A DNA stretch of 64,000 bases from Chitinophaga rupis (GCF_900109685.1 NZ_FOBB01000006.1:310001-374000); one strand, 5' to 3'; counted from the first letter of the stretch, positions 42,818-51,377 are shown. Notes: generated by a model from the sequence alone, not told the origin. Numbers and translations: made by a program.

Positions 42818-43360
42818 ATGACAGAAAAAGAAAAAGATATGCAGACAGAGAGTCAGCAGGCGGAAAACGTAAACCAGCAGGTGGATACGGAGAACGTAAG
42901 CGCTGAAGACGCTGCGCTGGATAAAAAACAGCAGGAGCTGAATGAAATGCGGGATAAATATCTGCGTTTGGTGGCAGAATTCGATAATTTTAAGAAAAGG
43001 AATGCCAAAGAACGTATAGAGCTGATGCAAACCGCCAACAAAGAGGTGATCAATGCACTGCTGCCCGTGCTGGACGATGCGGACCGGGCTGCAAAACAAC
43101 TGGAAACTTCCCAGGATATCAATATCGTTAAAGACGGCGTAACGCTGGTGTTTAATAAACTGAGATCTACCCTGCAATCCAAAGGACTGAAGGCAATGGA
43201 AAGCATGCACACTGAGTTTAATGCAGACCTGCATGAAGCCATTACAGAGATCCCTGCCCCCAACGAAGAGCTGAAAGGAAAGGTAATGGATGAGCTGGAA
43301 AAGGGCTATTACCTGAATGACAAATTGATCCGTCATGCAAGGGTGGTAGTAGGAAAATAA
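42818..43360 (+). CDS. grpE: Nucleotide exchange factor GrpE
   Basis: A protein of 180 residues. A charged, flexible N-terminus of about 45 residues is followed by a long helix (ELNEMRDKYLRLVAEFDNFKKRN) and the conserved beta-wing part (GVTLVFNKLRSTLQSKGLKAME, FNADLHEAI, and the final YLNDKLIRHARVVVGK). It releases ADP from DnaK in the Hsp70 cycle. It has an exact consensus promoter. dnaJ follows after 109 bp with a small hairpin between; dnaK is not in the window. The start at 42818 gives the usual Lys/Glu-rich opening. Confidence 0.96.
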   Translation: MTEKEKDMQTESQQAENVNQQVDTENVSAEDAALDKKQQELNEMRDKYLRLVAEFDNFKKRNAKERIELMQTANKEVINALLPVLDDADRAAKQLETSQDINIVKDGVTLVFNKLRSTLQSKGLKAMESMHTEFNADLHEAITEIPAPNEELKGKVMDELEKGYYLNDKLIRHARVVVGK

Positions 43361-43436
43361 TGAGTGACGATATGGCATAACCCTATACCGGTGTGCCTTC
43401 ATCGCAATTACAAAAATACACACTACAACAAACCAT

Positions 43437-43454
43437 GCCGGGTAATAACCCGGC
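43437..43454 (+). promoter_or_regulatory. Hairpin in the grpE-dnaJ gap
   Basis: A GC-rich 7-bp perfect stem (GCCGGGT, 43437-43443 with 43448-43454) has an AATA loop and lies 15 bp before the dnaJ ATG. It lacks a T-run, so it is more likely to affect translation or mRNA processing than to be a full terminator. Confidence 0.4.
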
Positions 43455-43469
43455 TTTAAGCGATAAAGC

Positions 43470-44630
43470 ATGTCTACCAAGCGAGATTATTACGAAATAC
43501 TGGCGGTGGCCAAAACAGCCTCCCAGGATGAGATCAAGAAGGCCTACCGTAAGGTAGCAATGCAGTTCCATCCTGACCGTAACCCCAATAACAAGGAAGC
43601 GGAAGAAAAATTCAAGGAGGCGGCAGAGGCCTACGAAGTACTGAGCGACCCGGACAAACGTGCGCAATATGACCGTTTTGGCCACTCCATGGGCGGCAAC
43701 CGTGGCGGTTATGGCGGCGGTGGTATGAACATGGACGACATTTTCTCCAACTTCGGGGATATTTTCGGGGAAGATATTTTTGGCAGCTTCTTTGGCGGCA
43801 ACCGCGGTGGTGGCGGTGGCGGCCGTCGCAGCAGGGGCACCCGCGGCTCTAACCTGCGAGTAAAGATCCGCCTTACCTACGAGGAGATCGCCAAGGGCGC
43901 CAACAAGAAAATAAAGGTTAAAAAACACGTACCCTGCTCCCACTGTAACGGGCTGGGTGCAAAAGATAAAAACGCTTTCCAGACCTGTAATACCTGCGGC
44001 GGATCCGGACAGGTAAGAAGGGTAACCCAAACCTTTTTGGGGCAAATGCAAACGGTGACCACCTGCCCCACCTGCCAGGGTGAAGGCCAGATCATTACCA
44101 GCAAATGTGGCCATTGTAAAGGCGAAGGCCGTATGTACGGTGAGGAAATGGTGAGCATTGACATACCAGCCGGTGTAGGCGAAGGCATGCAGCTTAGCAT
44201 GAGCGGTAAAGGTAATGCAGGCGAAAGAGGCGGCGCCCCCGGCGATCTGCTGATACTGATAGAGGAAGAACCACATCCGGAACTGCACAGGGATGGGCTG
44301 AACATAGCTTTTGACCTGCACATTTCTTTCCCGGATGCTGTATTTGGCACCCAGGTAGAAGTGCCTACCATTGACGGCAAAGCGAAAATTAAGATACCAC
44401 CAGGCACACAAAGCGGTAAGATCTTCCGCCTGAAAGGCAAAGGCTTCCCTTCTGTGAACTCTTACGATAAAGGCGACCAGCTGATACATGTAAATGTATG
44501 GACGCCGCAAAACCTTACTGCAGAAGAAAAGGCAGTGCTGGAGAAATTGCAGAGTGCCGATAACTTTCAGCCCAACCCCGAGAAGTCGGAGAAAGGATTT
44601 TTTGAGAAGGTGAGGGATATTTTTAGTTAA
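43470..44630 (+). CDS. dnaJ: Chaperone protein DnaJ
   Basis: A protein of 386 residues with every part of a type I J-protein: the J domain (1-70) with HPD at residues 34-36; a Gly/Phe-rich linker (about 75-130, many GG and GGG runs); four zinc-finger repeats CSHCNGLG, CNTCGGSG, CPTCQGEG and CGHCKGEG (about 155-225); and the C-terminal substrate-binding domains ending in KVRDIFS. It delivers unfolded proteins to DnaK and stimulates its ATPase. It forms one transcript with grpE. Directly after its TAA stop there is a short relic of the AATTACG heptad word (44629-44635), and then a strong terminator. Confidence 0.97.
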   Translation: MSTKRDYYEILAVAKTASQDEIKKAYRKVAMQFHPDRNPNNKEAEEKFKEAAEAYEVLSDPDKRAQYDRFGHSMGGNRGGYGGGGMNMDDIFSNFGDIFGEDIFGSFFGGNRGGGGGGRRSRGTRGSNLRVKIRLTYEEIAKGANKKIKVKKHVPCSHCNGLGAKDKNAFQTCNTCGGSGQVRRVTQTFLGQMQTVTTCPTCQGEGQIITSKCGHCKGEGRMYGEEMVSIDIPAGVGEGMQLSMSGKGNAGERGGAPGDLLILIEEEPHPELHRDGLNIAFDLHISFPDAVFGTQVEVPTIDGKAKIKIPPGTQSGKIFRLKGKGFPSVNSYDKGDQLIHVNVWTPQNLTAEEKAVLEKLQSADNFQPNPEKSEKGFFEKVRDIFS

Positions 44631-44671
44631 TTACGAATGGATTAGTGAGGAGAGGAAATATATTTTTTAAG

Positions 44672-44711
44672 CAGCGGCTGTGTCAGGTTTTGACGCAGCC
44701 GTTGTTTTTTT
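44672..44711 (+). terminator. Terminator after dnaJ
   Basis: A 14-bp stem with two G-T wobbles (44672-44685 with 44691-44704) is followed by seven T residues. It closes the grpE-dnaJ operon. Confidence 0.85.
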
Positions 44712-44844
44712 AGATGTTTGAGTAGTGTTGGGCTTTGATGCAGGATGGGTAATAATGTTTTTGTTTAGATGTGTCCATTGCAGATATATAGGGCTGGCCA
44801 CCCTGTAAATATTATGCTTGCTGTTCTTCAAAATGAACCATGCT

Positions 44845-44872
44845 ATGGACTATGGACCATCGACCATGGACT
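44845..44872. repeat. Single arm of the GGTCCAT heptad family
   Basis: Four words: ATGGACT, ATGGACC, ATCGACC, ATGGACT. On the minus strand this reads AGTCCAT, GGTCGAT, GGTCCAT, AGTCCAT, essentially identical to the left arm at 22533-22560 (only the first base of the first word differs). No opposite arm is visible in the 264-bp gap. Confidence 0.7.
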
Positions 44873-44894
44873 ATTTTAACTAATTTGCGCCCCT

Positions 44895-45842
44895 ATGACG
44901 GATGCTTCCAAATTCACGATGTTCGAGAACCGGCTGGTAAAGGTTTTCCGCCACCTGCAAAAAACAGCCCGGCGGCAAAACATTACCTGCTACCGCGTGT
45001 ATGATGATGATATACCGGAATTTCCCTTCAGCATTGAGATCTACGAGGAATATGTATATGTAGCGGAGTACCACCGCAAACATAACATGGAAGAAGAAGC
45101 GCATGAGCAATGGTTAGATGATTGCATGGAGGTGGTAGCCAAAGTGCTGCAAATGCCGCTTGAAAATATCTTCATTAAACAGCGGCAGCGTAAAGAGAAC
45201 CGCCAAAGCCAGTACGAAAAACTCTCTTTTGAAAAACATGAGTTCACCGTGCACGAAGCCGGCCTTAATTTTAAGGTGAACTTAAGCGATTACCTGGATA
45301 CAGGCCTTTTCCTGGACCACCGCATCACCCGTGGTATGGTACGTGCCGAAGCGCAGGATAAACAGGTGCTGAACCTGTTCTGCTATACCGGCTCTTTTTC
45401 CGTGTATGCCGCTGCCGGCGGGGCCCGCAGCGTTACATCGGTAGACCTTTCCAAAACCTACCTGGCCTGGGCAGAGGATAATATGCGCCTCAATAATTTT
45501 GATATGAAGGCCCACCACTTCGTACACGCGGATGTATTGCAATACCTGGATACCCTGACACCCAATAGTTTTGACCTGGTGGTAGTAGACCCGCCTACTT
45601 TCTCCAACAGCAAGCGTATGAAGGATTTCCTGGATATACAGCGTGACCATGTATCACTGCTGAATAAGGTGCTGGCAGCTACCAAACCGGGTGGCATTGT
45701 TTATTTCAGCAATAACTACCGGCGCTTTGTGCTGGAGCAGGAGCAGATACAAGCCAGCAGCATTAAAGATATTACCTCGCAAACATTGCCGTTTGATTTT
45801 CAGCAGAAGATGATCCGGAAATGTTACAAGATAGTGAAGTGA
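44895..45842 (+). CDS. Class I methyltransferase, RlmK/RlmI-like rRNA methyltransferase
   Basis: A protein of 315 residues. The first about 120 residues (KVFRHLQKTARRQNITCYRVYDDDIPEFPFSIEIYEEY) match the linker-plus-RlmK half of the E. coli RlmKL protein. Then comes a Rossmann methyltransferase domain with QVLNLFCYTGSFSVYAAAGGA as SAM motif I and LVVVDPPTFSNSKRM as the catalytic motif. RlmK methylates G2069 of 23S rRNA at N7; this stand-alone version has no RlmL half. Family is firm, the base modified is inferred. It is a single gene with a strong terminator. A GGTCCAT arm lies 22 bp upstream. Confidence 0.85.
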   Translation: MTDASKFTMFENRLVKVFRHLQKTARRQNITCYRVYDDDIPEFPFSIEIYEEYVYVAEYHRKHNMEEEAHEQWLDDCMEVVAKVLQMPLENIFIKQRQRKENRQSQYEKLSFEKHEFTVHEAGLNFKVNLSDYLDTGLFLDHRITRGMVRAEAQDKQVLNLFCYTGSFSVYAAAGGARSVTSVDLSKTYLAWAEDNMRLNNFDMKAHHFVHADVLQYLDTLTPNSFDLVVVDPPTFSNSKRMKDFLDIQRDHVSLLNKVLAATKPGGIVYFSNNYRRFVLEQEQIQASSIKDITSQTLPFDFQQKMIRKCYKIVK

Positions 45843-45892
45843 TTAACAGCGGATTAAGACTTTTCTTTTTATAAATCATTTAGTATAGCGGA

Positions 45893-45919
45893 GCCGGACA
45901 TTCATTGTCCGGCTTTTTT
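45893..45919 (+). terminator. Terminator after the RlmK-like gene
   Basis: A perfect 8-bp GC-rich stem (GCCGGACA, 45893-45900 with 45906-45913) has a TTCAT loop and is followed by six T residues. Confidence 0.9.
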
Positions 45920-45944
45920 ATTTCTTAACCCATGAGGGTAAATA

Positions 45945-45996
45945 ATTGTTTACTTTTTTTGAAAGGAATAGTAAAGAATTGTTTACCTTTGAAATT
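45945..45996 (+). promoter_or_regulatory. hicAB promoter with repeated ATTGTTTAC operator-like sites
   Basis: A -7 box TACCTTTG (45984-45991) lies 22 bp after a TTG at 45959-45961, slightly longer than the ideal spacing. The word ATTGTTTAC occurs twice, at 45945-45953 and 45979-45987, the second overlapping the -7 box. An inverted AGTAAA lies between them. This arrangement fits a binding site for the HicB antitoxin. Confidence 0.5.
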
Positions 45997-46005
45997 GTAT
46001 GGAAG

Positions 46006-46197
46006 ATGAAATGTTCCGAGCTGCTAAGGATCTTAAAAAGGGAGGGATGGTATGTGTACAGAACAGGAAAAGGAAGCCATAAAATATTAGTCCATCCGGA
46101 GAAGGCAGGTATTGAAATTGTTTTTCCGGATCATGGATCAGCTGAAATAGCCAAAGGATTGGCATTTAAAATACTGAAACAGGCGGATCTTTTATAA
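46006..46197 (+). CDS. hicA: HicA toxin
   Basis: A protein of 63 residues, the normal HicA length. It has the dsRBD-like core: MKCSELLRILKREGWYVYRTGKGSHKILVHP, with the catalytic histidine H25 in GSHKILVHP, then IVFPDHGSAEIAKGLAFKILKQADL. HicA is an mRNA-cleaving toxin of the cytoplasm. The ATG at 46006 is chosen because the frame upstream to 45946 includes the promoter region. It is followed after 20 bp by hicB, so the toxin-first order of most hicAB loci is kept. All key residues are present. Confidence 0.93.
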   Translation: MKCSELLRILKREGWYVYRTGKGSHKILVHPEKAGIEIVFPDHGSAEIAKGLAFKILKQADLL

Positions 46198-46217
46198 ATC
46201 ACATAACACATAAAGTA

Positions 46218-46607
46218 ATGAGGAAGATTGTATTTGTGGTAGAAAAAACGTCTACCGGTTTCTCTGCCTATGCAGATGATTTTGAGAAAAACCCGGTAGG
46301 CACTACAGGTAAAGATATGGCTACTTTAAGGCGCAATATCCTGGATGCCTTAAACCTCTATCGTAATCACAAAGGGCTAAAACCCTTATCTGATGCGGAT
46401 ATTACTATTATGCTGGACCTGCAGCAATTTTTTGAATATTATAAAGAGATCAATGCCAAATCACTTTCACAGCGCATTGGCATGAACCAAACCTTATTAT
46501 CGCAATACATTAACGGCATTAAAAAACCATCTGCCAAACAAACAAATAAAATACTGGAAGGGGTAAGGGCATTAGGCCGGGAGCTCATACAATTAGAATT
46601 TGCTTAA
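46218..46607 (+). CDS. hicB: HicB antitoxin
   Basis: A protein of 129 residues. The N-terminal HicB fold (about 1-55, IVFVVEKTSTGFSAYADDF) is degenerate RNase-H-like, and the C-terminal half carries a helix-turn-helix (SLSQRIGMNQTLLSQYINGI) that binds DNA and represses the operon. It neutralises HicA by blocking its active site. Its stop codon is separated by one base from the stop of the convergent VWA gene, so there is no room for a terminator between them. Confidence 0.92.
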   Translation: MRKIVFVVEKTSTGFSAYADDFEKNPVGTTGKDMATLRRNILDALNLYRNHKGLKPLSDADITIMLDLQQFFEYYKEINAKSLSQRIGMNQTLLSQYINGIKKPSAKQTNKILEGVRALGRELIQLEFA

Positions 46608-46608
46608 G

Positions 46609-48375
46609 CTATTTCAGATTCCCTGTTTTCTTCAACTCTTTTACCAGCTTTAAAAATTCCTTACGGTAACCGCCGTTATCAGCGCCCAGTGATCTTTTAG
46701 CAATGCTGAGCACCATGCTGGTACTCCCATCACCCCGGTAACTGGATTTGCGGAGCAGTAAACCCAGCAAGGCTACTGAGCTGGCAAAACGGAAATCGGT
46801 GGAGGCATCTTCAAAGCTGGTGTATTTACCATCAATATCATGCTGCATAGTGATGGTATTACTATCCGCAGGCTCGCGGTACCAGAGCTTTACCTGGCCC
46901 AGCGCACTGTCGGACGGTAAAGTATCACGCGGAATAATTTCATACAACGCTACTGCGCAATGTCCTGCGCCAATGATACCACCGGCAACATTATCGTCCT
47001 CACCGGAATTATCCGCAAGCAATTTGTTCTCATAACCTATCAGGCGGTAAGCCTTTACTACTTCGGGATTAAACCACACCTGCGCATGGGCATCTTTTGC
47101 TACGGTGAAGAGGGTGCTGCCAAACTCACGGGCAAAGATCTTGTTGGCTTCTTCCAGGTTATCGATATAGGCAAAGTTCCCGTTGCCTTTGCTGGAAAGG
47201 GCTTCCAGTTTACTATCCTTATAATCGCCCATGCCAAAACCCAGGCAGGTAAGCAGTACACCACTCTCCTTCTTTTGCGTAATGAGGTCTTCCATTTCCT
47301 GATCGCTGGTTTGGCCTACGTTAAAGTCCCCGTCTGTGGCCATGATCACGCGGTTATTACCATCCTTTATAAAATTCTCCACTGCTATCTGGTAAGCCAT
47401 TTTAATGGCGGCTTCGCCTGCTGTGGCGCCGCCGGCGCTGAGGTAATCAATAGCATTCAGGATCTTCTCTTTCTGTGTTCCGGAAGTAGCCGGTAATATT
47501 ACGCCGGGTGTACCGGCATAGGCTACAATCGCTACGCGGTCTTTAGGGCGCAGGTTATTTACCAGCACCCGGAAGGCAGCCTGCAGCAAAGGCAGCTTGT
47601 TTTGCTGACCCATGGAGCCTGATACATCTATGAGGAACACCAGGTTACTGGCCGGCAGGCTGTTAATATCCACCTGTTTGGCGCGCACGGCAATCTGCAG
47701 CAGCTTATGCTTGGGTTCCCAGGGGCATATTGCATAACTGGTATTAATAGCCAGCAGGCGGTTGCTGTCCGGCAGGGGATAATCATAATGGAAGTAGTTC
47801 ACCATTTCTTCAATACGCACTGCATCTGCCGGTACCGGCTCTTTCAGGCGTATGAAACGCCGGATATTGCTGTAGGCAGCACGGTCCACGTCCAGCGCAA
47901 AGTTGGAGGAAGGATTTTTCATGGTGGCTACGAACTTGTTTTCGTAGATGGTGCCATACGTTTCATCAAAGAACGTACGGATGCCCATGCCGATATTACC
48001 ATAATTAGGATTGGAACTGTGTGAAGCGCGGGCTTTGGCCTTTGCTTTGGCCATGGCAATATCGCTCACTGCAGCAGCATTCTTATCGCGCGGGGTAAGG
48101 GCTACCAGCATGCGGCTGTATTTTTCTATAGCTATGGTGCGGCTGAAAAATTTTGGATGCTCAAATAAAAGCGTAGTTCCTCCCGGCGGTATTACAATAC
48201 GGAAAAGGCCATATTTATTAGTGGCGACCTTCACTGTATCATTCATAACGCTCACGGTTACCCCGGGCAGGGGATTATGGGTAATGCTATCTTCAACGGC
48301 TCCCGTTACCCATGTTGTTTGTGCGCCCGCAGGTACAGCGGATAATATACAAAGCAAAGCAAGGAGCACTCGCAT
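46609..48375 (-). CDS. VWA-domain protein with carboxypeptidase-regulatory-like N-terminus
   Basis: A protein of 588 residues. The signal peptide is MRVLLALLCILSAVPAGAQ. Residues 22-95 form a carboxypeptidase-regulatory-like beta sandwich (VTGAVEDSITHNPLPGVTVSVM). The von Willebrand N-terminal region (about 135-240) follows, then the VWA domain (about 243-420) with an intact MIDAS metal site DVSGSM beginning at D250, and a C-terminal DUF3520-type domain. This is the layout of YfbK-type proteins, thought to be envelope-associated and to bind proteins through the metal site; the role is not established. It runs convergently into hicB. A TTAATTA heptad element lies directly upstream of its start. 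Confidence 0.88.
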   Translation of the reverse strand: MRVLLALLCILSAVPAGAQTTWVTGAVEDSITHNPLPGVTVSVMNDTVKVATNKYGLFRIVIPPGGTTLLFEHPKFFSRTIAIEKYSRMLVALTPRDKNAAAVSDIAMAKAKAKARASHSSNPNYGNIGMGIRTFFDETYGTIYENKFVATMKNPSSNFALDVDRAAYSNIRRFIRLKEPVPADAVRIEEMVNYFHYDYPLPDSNRLLAINTSYAICPWEPKHKLLQIAVRAKQVDINSLPASNLVFLIDVSGSMGQQNKLPLLQAAFRVLVNNLRPKDRVAIVAYAGTPGVILPATSGTQKEKILNAIDYLSAGGATAGEAAIKMAYQIAVENFIKDGNNRVIMATDGDFNVGQTSDQEMEDLITQKKESGVLLTCLGFGMGDYKDSKLEALSSKGNGNFAYIDNLEEANKIFAREFGSTLFTVAKDAHAQVWFNPEVVKAYRLIGYENKLLADNSGEDDNVAGGIIGAGHCAVALYEIIPRDTLPSDSALGQVKLWYREPADSNTITMQHDIDGKYTSFEDASTDFRFASSVALLGLLLRKSSYRGDGSTSMVLSIAKRSLGADNGGYRKEFLKLVKELKKTGNLK

Positions 48376-48377
48376 GT

Positions 48378-48490
48378 ATTAAAATTAATAATTAAGAATG
48401 AATAATTAGTAATTAAGGTGATAATGAGCGCAAAACATTCGTGTTACGCTACTATCCTTAATTATTAATTCTTAATTATTAATGCTTCAT
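48378..48490. repeat. TTAATTA heptad element with inverted arms, from the hpt stop to the VWA start
   Basis: Left arm 48378-48418: ATTAAAA, TTAATA, ATTAAGA, ATGAATA, ATTAGTA, ATTAAGG. Right arm 48456-48490 is the inverse: CCTTAAT, TATTAAT, TCTTAAT, TATTAAT, GCTTCAT, which contains the hpt stop codon. The core is only about 37 bp. Both neighbouring genes are on the minus strand. Confidence 0.8.
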
Positions 48491-49026
48491 TGTTCTATGA
48501 GCTGGTAGATCTGCGGGAGGTTGCGCCCCAGGCCATCATAGTCCAGGCCATAGCCCAGCAGGAACTTATTGGGAACGGAAAAGCCCAGGTAATCAATGTT
48601 TATGGGGTAGGTTAAGGCTTCCGGCTTGGTAAGCAGGGCGGCAATCAGCAGCTTTTTCGGCTGCTGGTGGTGCAGCTGGGGCAGGAACATGTTTAAGGTT
48701 TTGCCGGTATCCACAATATCTTCCAGGATCACTACGGTACGGCCGTACAGGTCCTCATCCAGCCCAATGGAGGTTACCACATTGCCGGTGGATTTAGTGC
48801 CTTTATAGGACACCAGCTTAATAAAAGAGATCTCTGCTTCTATATCCAGGTATTTGAACACATCGGCCGCAAACATAAAGGAGCCGTTGAGAATGGCGAT
48901 AAACAAAGGTTTTTCGCCGGCCAGGTCTTTGCTGATCTGTGCGGCAATTTCCTTAATACGCAGCTGCAGCTCTTCTGCACCAATGTAAGGCTGAAATTCT
49001 TTATCGTGCACCTTTATGATGGACAT
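48487..49026 (-). CDS. hpt: Hypoxanthine phosphoribosyltransferase
   Basis: A protein of 179 residues. The PRPP-binding motif VVILEDIVDTGKTL is central and diagnostic. The N-terminal IAILNGSFMFAADV (PPi loop) and the late YLGFSVPNKFLLGYGLDYDGLGRNLPQIY fit the purine PRTase family. It salvages hypoxanthine and guanine into IMP and GMP. The start at 49026 gives the normal length. Its stop lies inside a heptad arm, and a related GATTTTA-type arm lies just upstream of its start. Confidence 0.95.
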   Translation of the reverse strand: MSIIKVHDKEFQPYIGAEELQLRIKEIAAQISKDLAGEKPLFIAILNGSFMFAADVFKYLDIEAEISFIKLVSYKGTKSTGNVVTSIGLDEDLYGRTVVILEDIVDTGKTLNMFLPQLHHQQPKKLLIAALLTKPEALTYPINIDYLGFSVPNKFLLGYGLDYDGLGRNLPQIYQLIEQ

Positions 49027-49032
49027 GTGATC

Positions 49033-49062
49033 TTAGATTTGATATTTACGATTTTAGATTTG
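49033..49062. repeat. Single arm of TTAGATT/TACGATT heptads upstream of hpt
   Basis: Four words in register: TTAGATT, TGATATT, TACGATT, TTAGATT. They are of the same family as the element at 42592-42731. Confidence 0.65.
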
Positions 49063-49075
49063 TTGCAACTCGTAT

Positions 49076-49104
49076 GTGTGCTACACCTTAAAGGTATGGC
49101 ACAC
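49076..49104 (-). terminator. Hairpin after the LysM glucosaminidase gene
   Basis: A 14-bp stem with one wobble and one mismatch (49076-49089 with 49091-49104) lies 5 bp past the stop, without a T-run. The word GCTACACCTTA in its left arm recurs at 24446-24456, so it may be a dispersed repeat rather than a simple terminator. Confidence 0.45.
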
Positions 49105-49108
49105 GGCG

Positions 49109-50605
49109 TTATTTGCCTACTACCAGGCGCTGACCGATCTTGATATCGGTGCCCTGCAGGTTGTTCCAGCGCTGCAGCTGGTCAATGGAAATGTTATAAC
49201 GTTTGGCTATACCGTAGGCGGTTTCTTTAGGTTGTACATCGTGATACTGCATTATACCCGTGCTGCGTGGCTGTGTTGTAGCCGGGGCGGGGGCGGGCGG
49301 CGGAGGCGGCGTGGTGGCCGGCCCTACCTGTGCAGGTGGTGTCTGGCTTTTGGGCATAGCGGGGGGCGCCTGGCTGCCGCCGGATGATGACATTTTCACA
49401 TCGCCCATTTTCTTCAGGTCTTCTACCATCGCTACCGGTATGCCGCCACTTTGGGAAGTGGTTGCGGCGCCGTCTGTTCTGGCGGGCGCCTGGGAGGCCT
49501 GGTTCTGGGCAATCTCCTTCTCTATATCGTTACCGGCTTTTTTTATGGAAAAGTCTTCCCCGGCATTTTCATCTTTAGGCTCATTCTTCGACAAACGGGG
49601 CGTGGCACTGGCATAACCATCCAGTGCCAGCCTGGTACCTGCTGCGGGCTCCTGCCCTTCTTTCATTTTGTTACGCCGGCGCAGCCATTTCAGCTGAATG
49701 CCTTCTGCCTGTGCCACATCGTGCATGGTTTCGCCCTGGGCTACGGTATGAAAATCGTTCTTACTTTTTTTGCCTTTCTTTTGCAGGTAAATGTATGTGT
49801 CGTTTGGCAGGGGTACATCCTCTGAAAGATCATTGTATTGCAGCAAACGGCTTAAACGTATATCATAACGGTCTGCTATTTGTATCAGCGGCGTGCCTGC
49901 TGGCAGGTACAATACTTTACGGTCGTTGATCTCAAACACTCCTGAAGGGCGCTTGATGGTGGCGGCCGGTTGGGCCGGTGTATTGGCAGCCGTGGAAGGC
50001 CTGCTGGCAGCGGGTTCCGGGCGGCTGGTGTAAGTATTGTTATTGGTAGTATTATTGTTGGCGGGTCTGGTATCAGACTTTGCTATACCTAAACCTTCCT
50101 GCGTGTATTGCTCCAGGTTATAGTCTTCAATTATTTTGATCAGCTGCTGCGGATAAGTTCTGCTGGTAGCATAACCTGCCTGCTTGAGGCCATAGGCCCA
50201 GGATTTATAATCGTCCTGGCTAAACTGGAACAGGAATGCATAGCGGGGATTATTTTTCAGGAAAGCGGAATGATCGCGGTAGGAATCGGCAGCAGAGTTG
50301 TATTTGCGGAAACATTCCTGGCGGGCATCATCATCATAATTTACAGTAGGGCCTACCCAGTTGTTCTTACACTTAATACCGAAATGATTGTTGGAGTTGA
50401 GCACCAGCCAGCCATTGCCGCTCTGGGTTTCCAGGATGCCCTGGGCCAGCTTAATGGCGGCGGGGATGCCGGAGGTGTGCATTTCATCAATGGCAATGCC
50501 CTTGTACGTAGCAATATATTGCTCCGTTGTCATGGTTTGCGCTTTCAACACAGGCATGCAGCCGATAAGAAAACTAACCACTAACCAAAATTTTCTTACT
50601 TGCAT
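49109..50605 (-). CDS. Secreted N-acetylglucosaminidase with LysM repeats
   Basis: A protein of 498 residues from the ATG at 50605, which begins a signal peptide (MQVRKFWLVVSFLIGCMPVLKAQ); the frame upstream is repeat sequence. The glucosaminidase domain (about 30-170) has catalytic E59 in ILETQSGNGWLV and the family motif SNNHFGIKCKNNW. After a proline- and asparagine-rich linker there are LysM-type repeats: RKVLYLPAGTPLIQIADRYDI, FHTVAQGETMHDVAQAEGI, and a C-terminal YHDVQPKETAYGIAKRYNI. It should cut the glycan strands of peptidoglycan while anchored to them through LysM. A second linker rich in Pro, Ala and Thr precedes the last LysM. Confidence 0.92.
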   Translation of the reverse strand: MQVRKFWLVVSFLIGCMPVLKAQTMTTEQYIATYKGIAIDEMHTSGIPAAIKLAQGILETQSGNGWLVLNSNNHFGIKCKNNWVGPTVNYDDDARQECFRKYNSAADSYRDHSAFLKNNPRYAFLFQFSQDDYKSWAYGLKQAGYATSRTYPQQLIKIIEDYNLEQYTQEGLGIAKSDTRPANNNTTNNNTYTSRPEPAASRPSTAANTPAQPAATIKRPSGVFEINDRKVLYLPAGTPLIQIADRYDIRLSRLLQYNDLSEDVPLPNDTYIYLQKKGKKSKNDFHTVAQGETMHDVAQAEGIQLKWLRRRNKMKEGQEPAAGTRLALDGYASATPRLSKNEPKDENAGEDFSIKKAGNDIEKEIAQNQASQAPARTDGAATTSQSGGIPVAMVEDLKKMGDVKMSSSGGSQAPPAMPKSQTPPAQVGPATTPPPPPAPAPATTQPRSTGIMQYHDVQPKETAYGIAKRYNISIDQLQRWNNLQGTDIKIGQRLVVGK

Positions 50606-50632
50606 GAAGAGGAGTTTAATGGGAAATATTTT

Positions 50633-50700
50633 TGATGTGCTGATGTGCAGATGGATTGAAGCGTTGGCATTCACTTGCACTTCTGCATATTTGCACATTA
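50633..50700. repeat. Inverted repeat of 8-bp words (TGTGCAAA family) next to the O-methyltransferase stop
   Basis: Left arm: TGATGTGC twice, then AGATGG (50633-50654). Right arm, read on the minus strand from the stop codon: TGTGCAAA, TATGCAGA, AGTGCAAG (about 50674-50697). It is the same word family as 4801-4880, and again the arm starts directly after a TAA stop. Confidence 0.65.
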
Positions 50701-51342
50701 TTTAATTTTTCTGATCATAAGCAAACCATCCCGGATGGTGAGCAGCACCTGTTCTGCACGGGCATCGGCTTTTACTTTTTCGCAAAAGGCGATCATGGCT
50801 TTCGCGTTGGCGCTTTGCTGGCTTTCGTCCTGCAGTACTTCACCGTGGTAAAGCACATTATCAGCCAGTATAAAACCACCGGGCCGCAGCTGTTCCCATA
50901 CCAGGTCCAGGTAATTGGCGTATCCCTGCTTATCTGCATCTATAAATACCAGGTCAAATGTTTCCTGTAATTGCGGGATAATGTCGGCGGCTTTCCCTAT
51001 GCGTAACCGGATCTTATTTTCCAGTCCTGCTTCTTTAAAATAACGTCTGCACAATTCCTCTCTTTCTTCGTTAATGTCGAGTGTGTATAACAGGCCGTCT
51101 GCGGTGAGGCCCTGTGCCAGGCAAATGGCAGAATAACCGGTGTAGGTGCCTATTTCCAGTATGCGGCGCGGCTGCACCATATGGCTTACCATAGACAGGT
51201 ACTGCCCCTGCAGATGCCCGCTCAGCATGTGCGGCTGCTCCACTTTCAGGTATGTTTCGCGGTGAAGGCGGCGCAGCACGTCATTTTCCGGGCTGGTGTA
51301 ATTTTCCGCAAATGCATTCACTGCTGCAGATATAACGTCCAT
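50698..51342 (-). CDS. SAM-dependent O-methyltransferase (caffeoyl-CoA/catechol OMT family)
   Basis: A protein of 214 residues. SAM motif I is RRILEIGTYTGYSAICLA, with LYTLDINEER following and the metal/catalytic region DLVFIDADKQGYANYLD then ILADNVLYHGEV, all typical of the class I cation-dependent O-methyltransferase family. Small-molecule substrates in Bacteroidota are unknown. It stands between the LysM gene and the LOG gene, with repeat elements on both sides. Length and motifs are complete. Family firm, substrate not predictable. Confidence 0.9.
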   Translation of the reverse strand: MDVISAAVNAFAENYTSPENDVLRRLHRETYLKVEQPHMLSGHLQGQYLSMVSHMVQPRRILEIGTYTGYSAICLAQGLTADGLLYTLDINEEREELCRRYFKEAGLENKIRLRIGKAADIIPQLQETFDLVFIDADKQGYANYLDLVWEQLRPGGFILADNVLYHGEVLQDESQQSANAKAMIAFCEKVKADARAEQVLLTIRDGLLMIRKIK

Positions 51343-51377
51343 AAGCTGGAAAAAATTTCTGCAAACCTACGGAAATT

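Noticed and set aside
43383..44510. Long minus-strand reading frame (375 residues) opposite dnaJ
   Set aside because: It mirrors dnaJ almost exactly and has low-complexity Ala/Thr/Val runs produced by the opposite strand of the Gly-rich and zinc-finger repeats. There is no family motif, promoter or plausible start.
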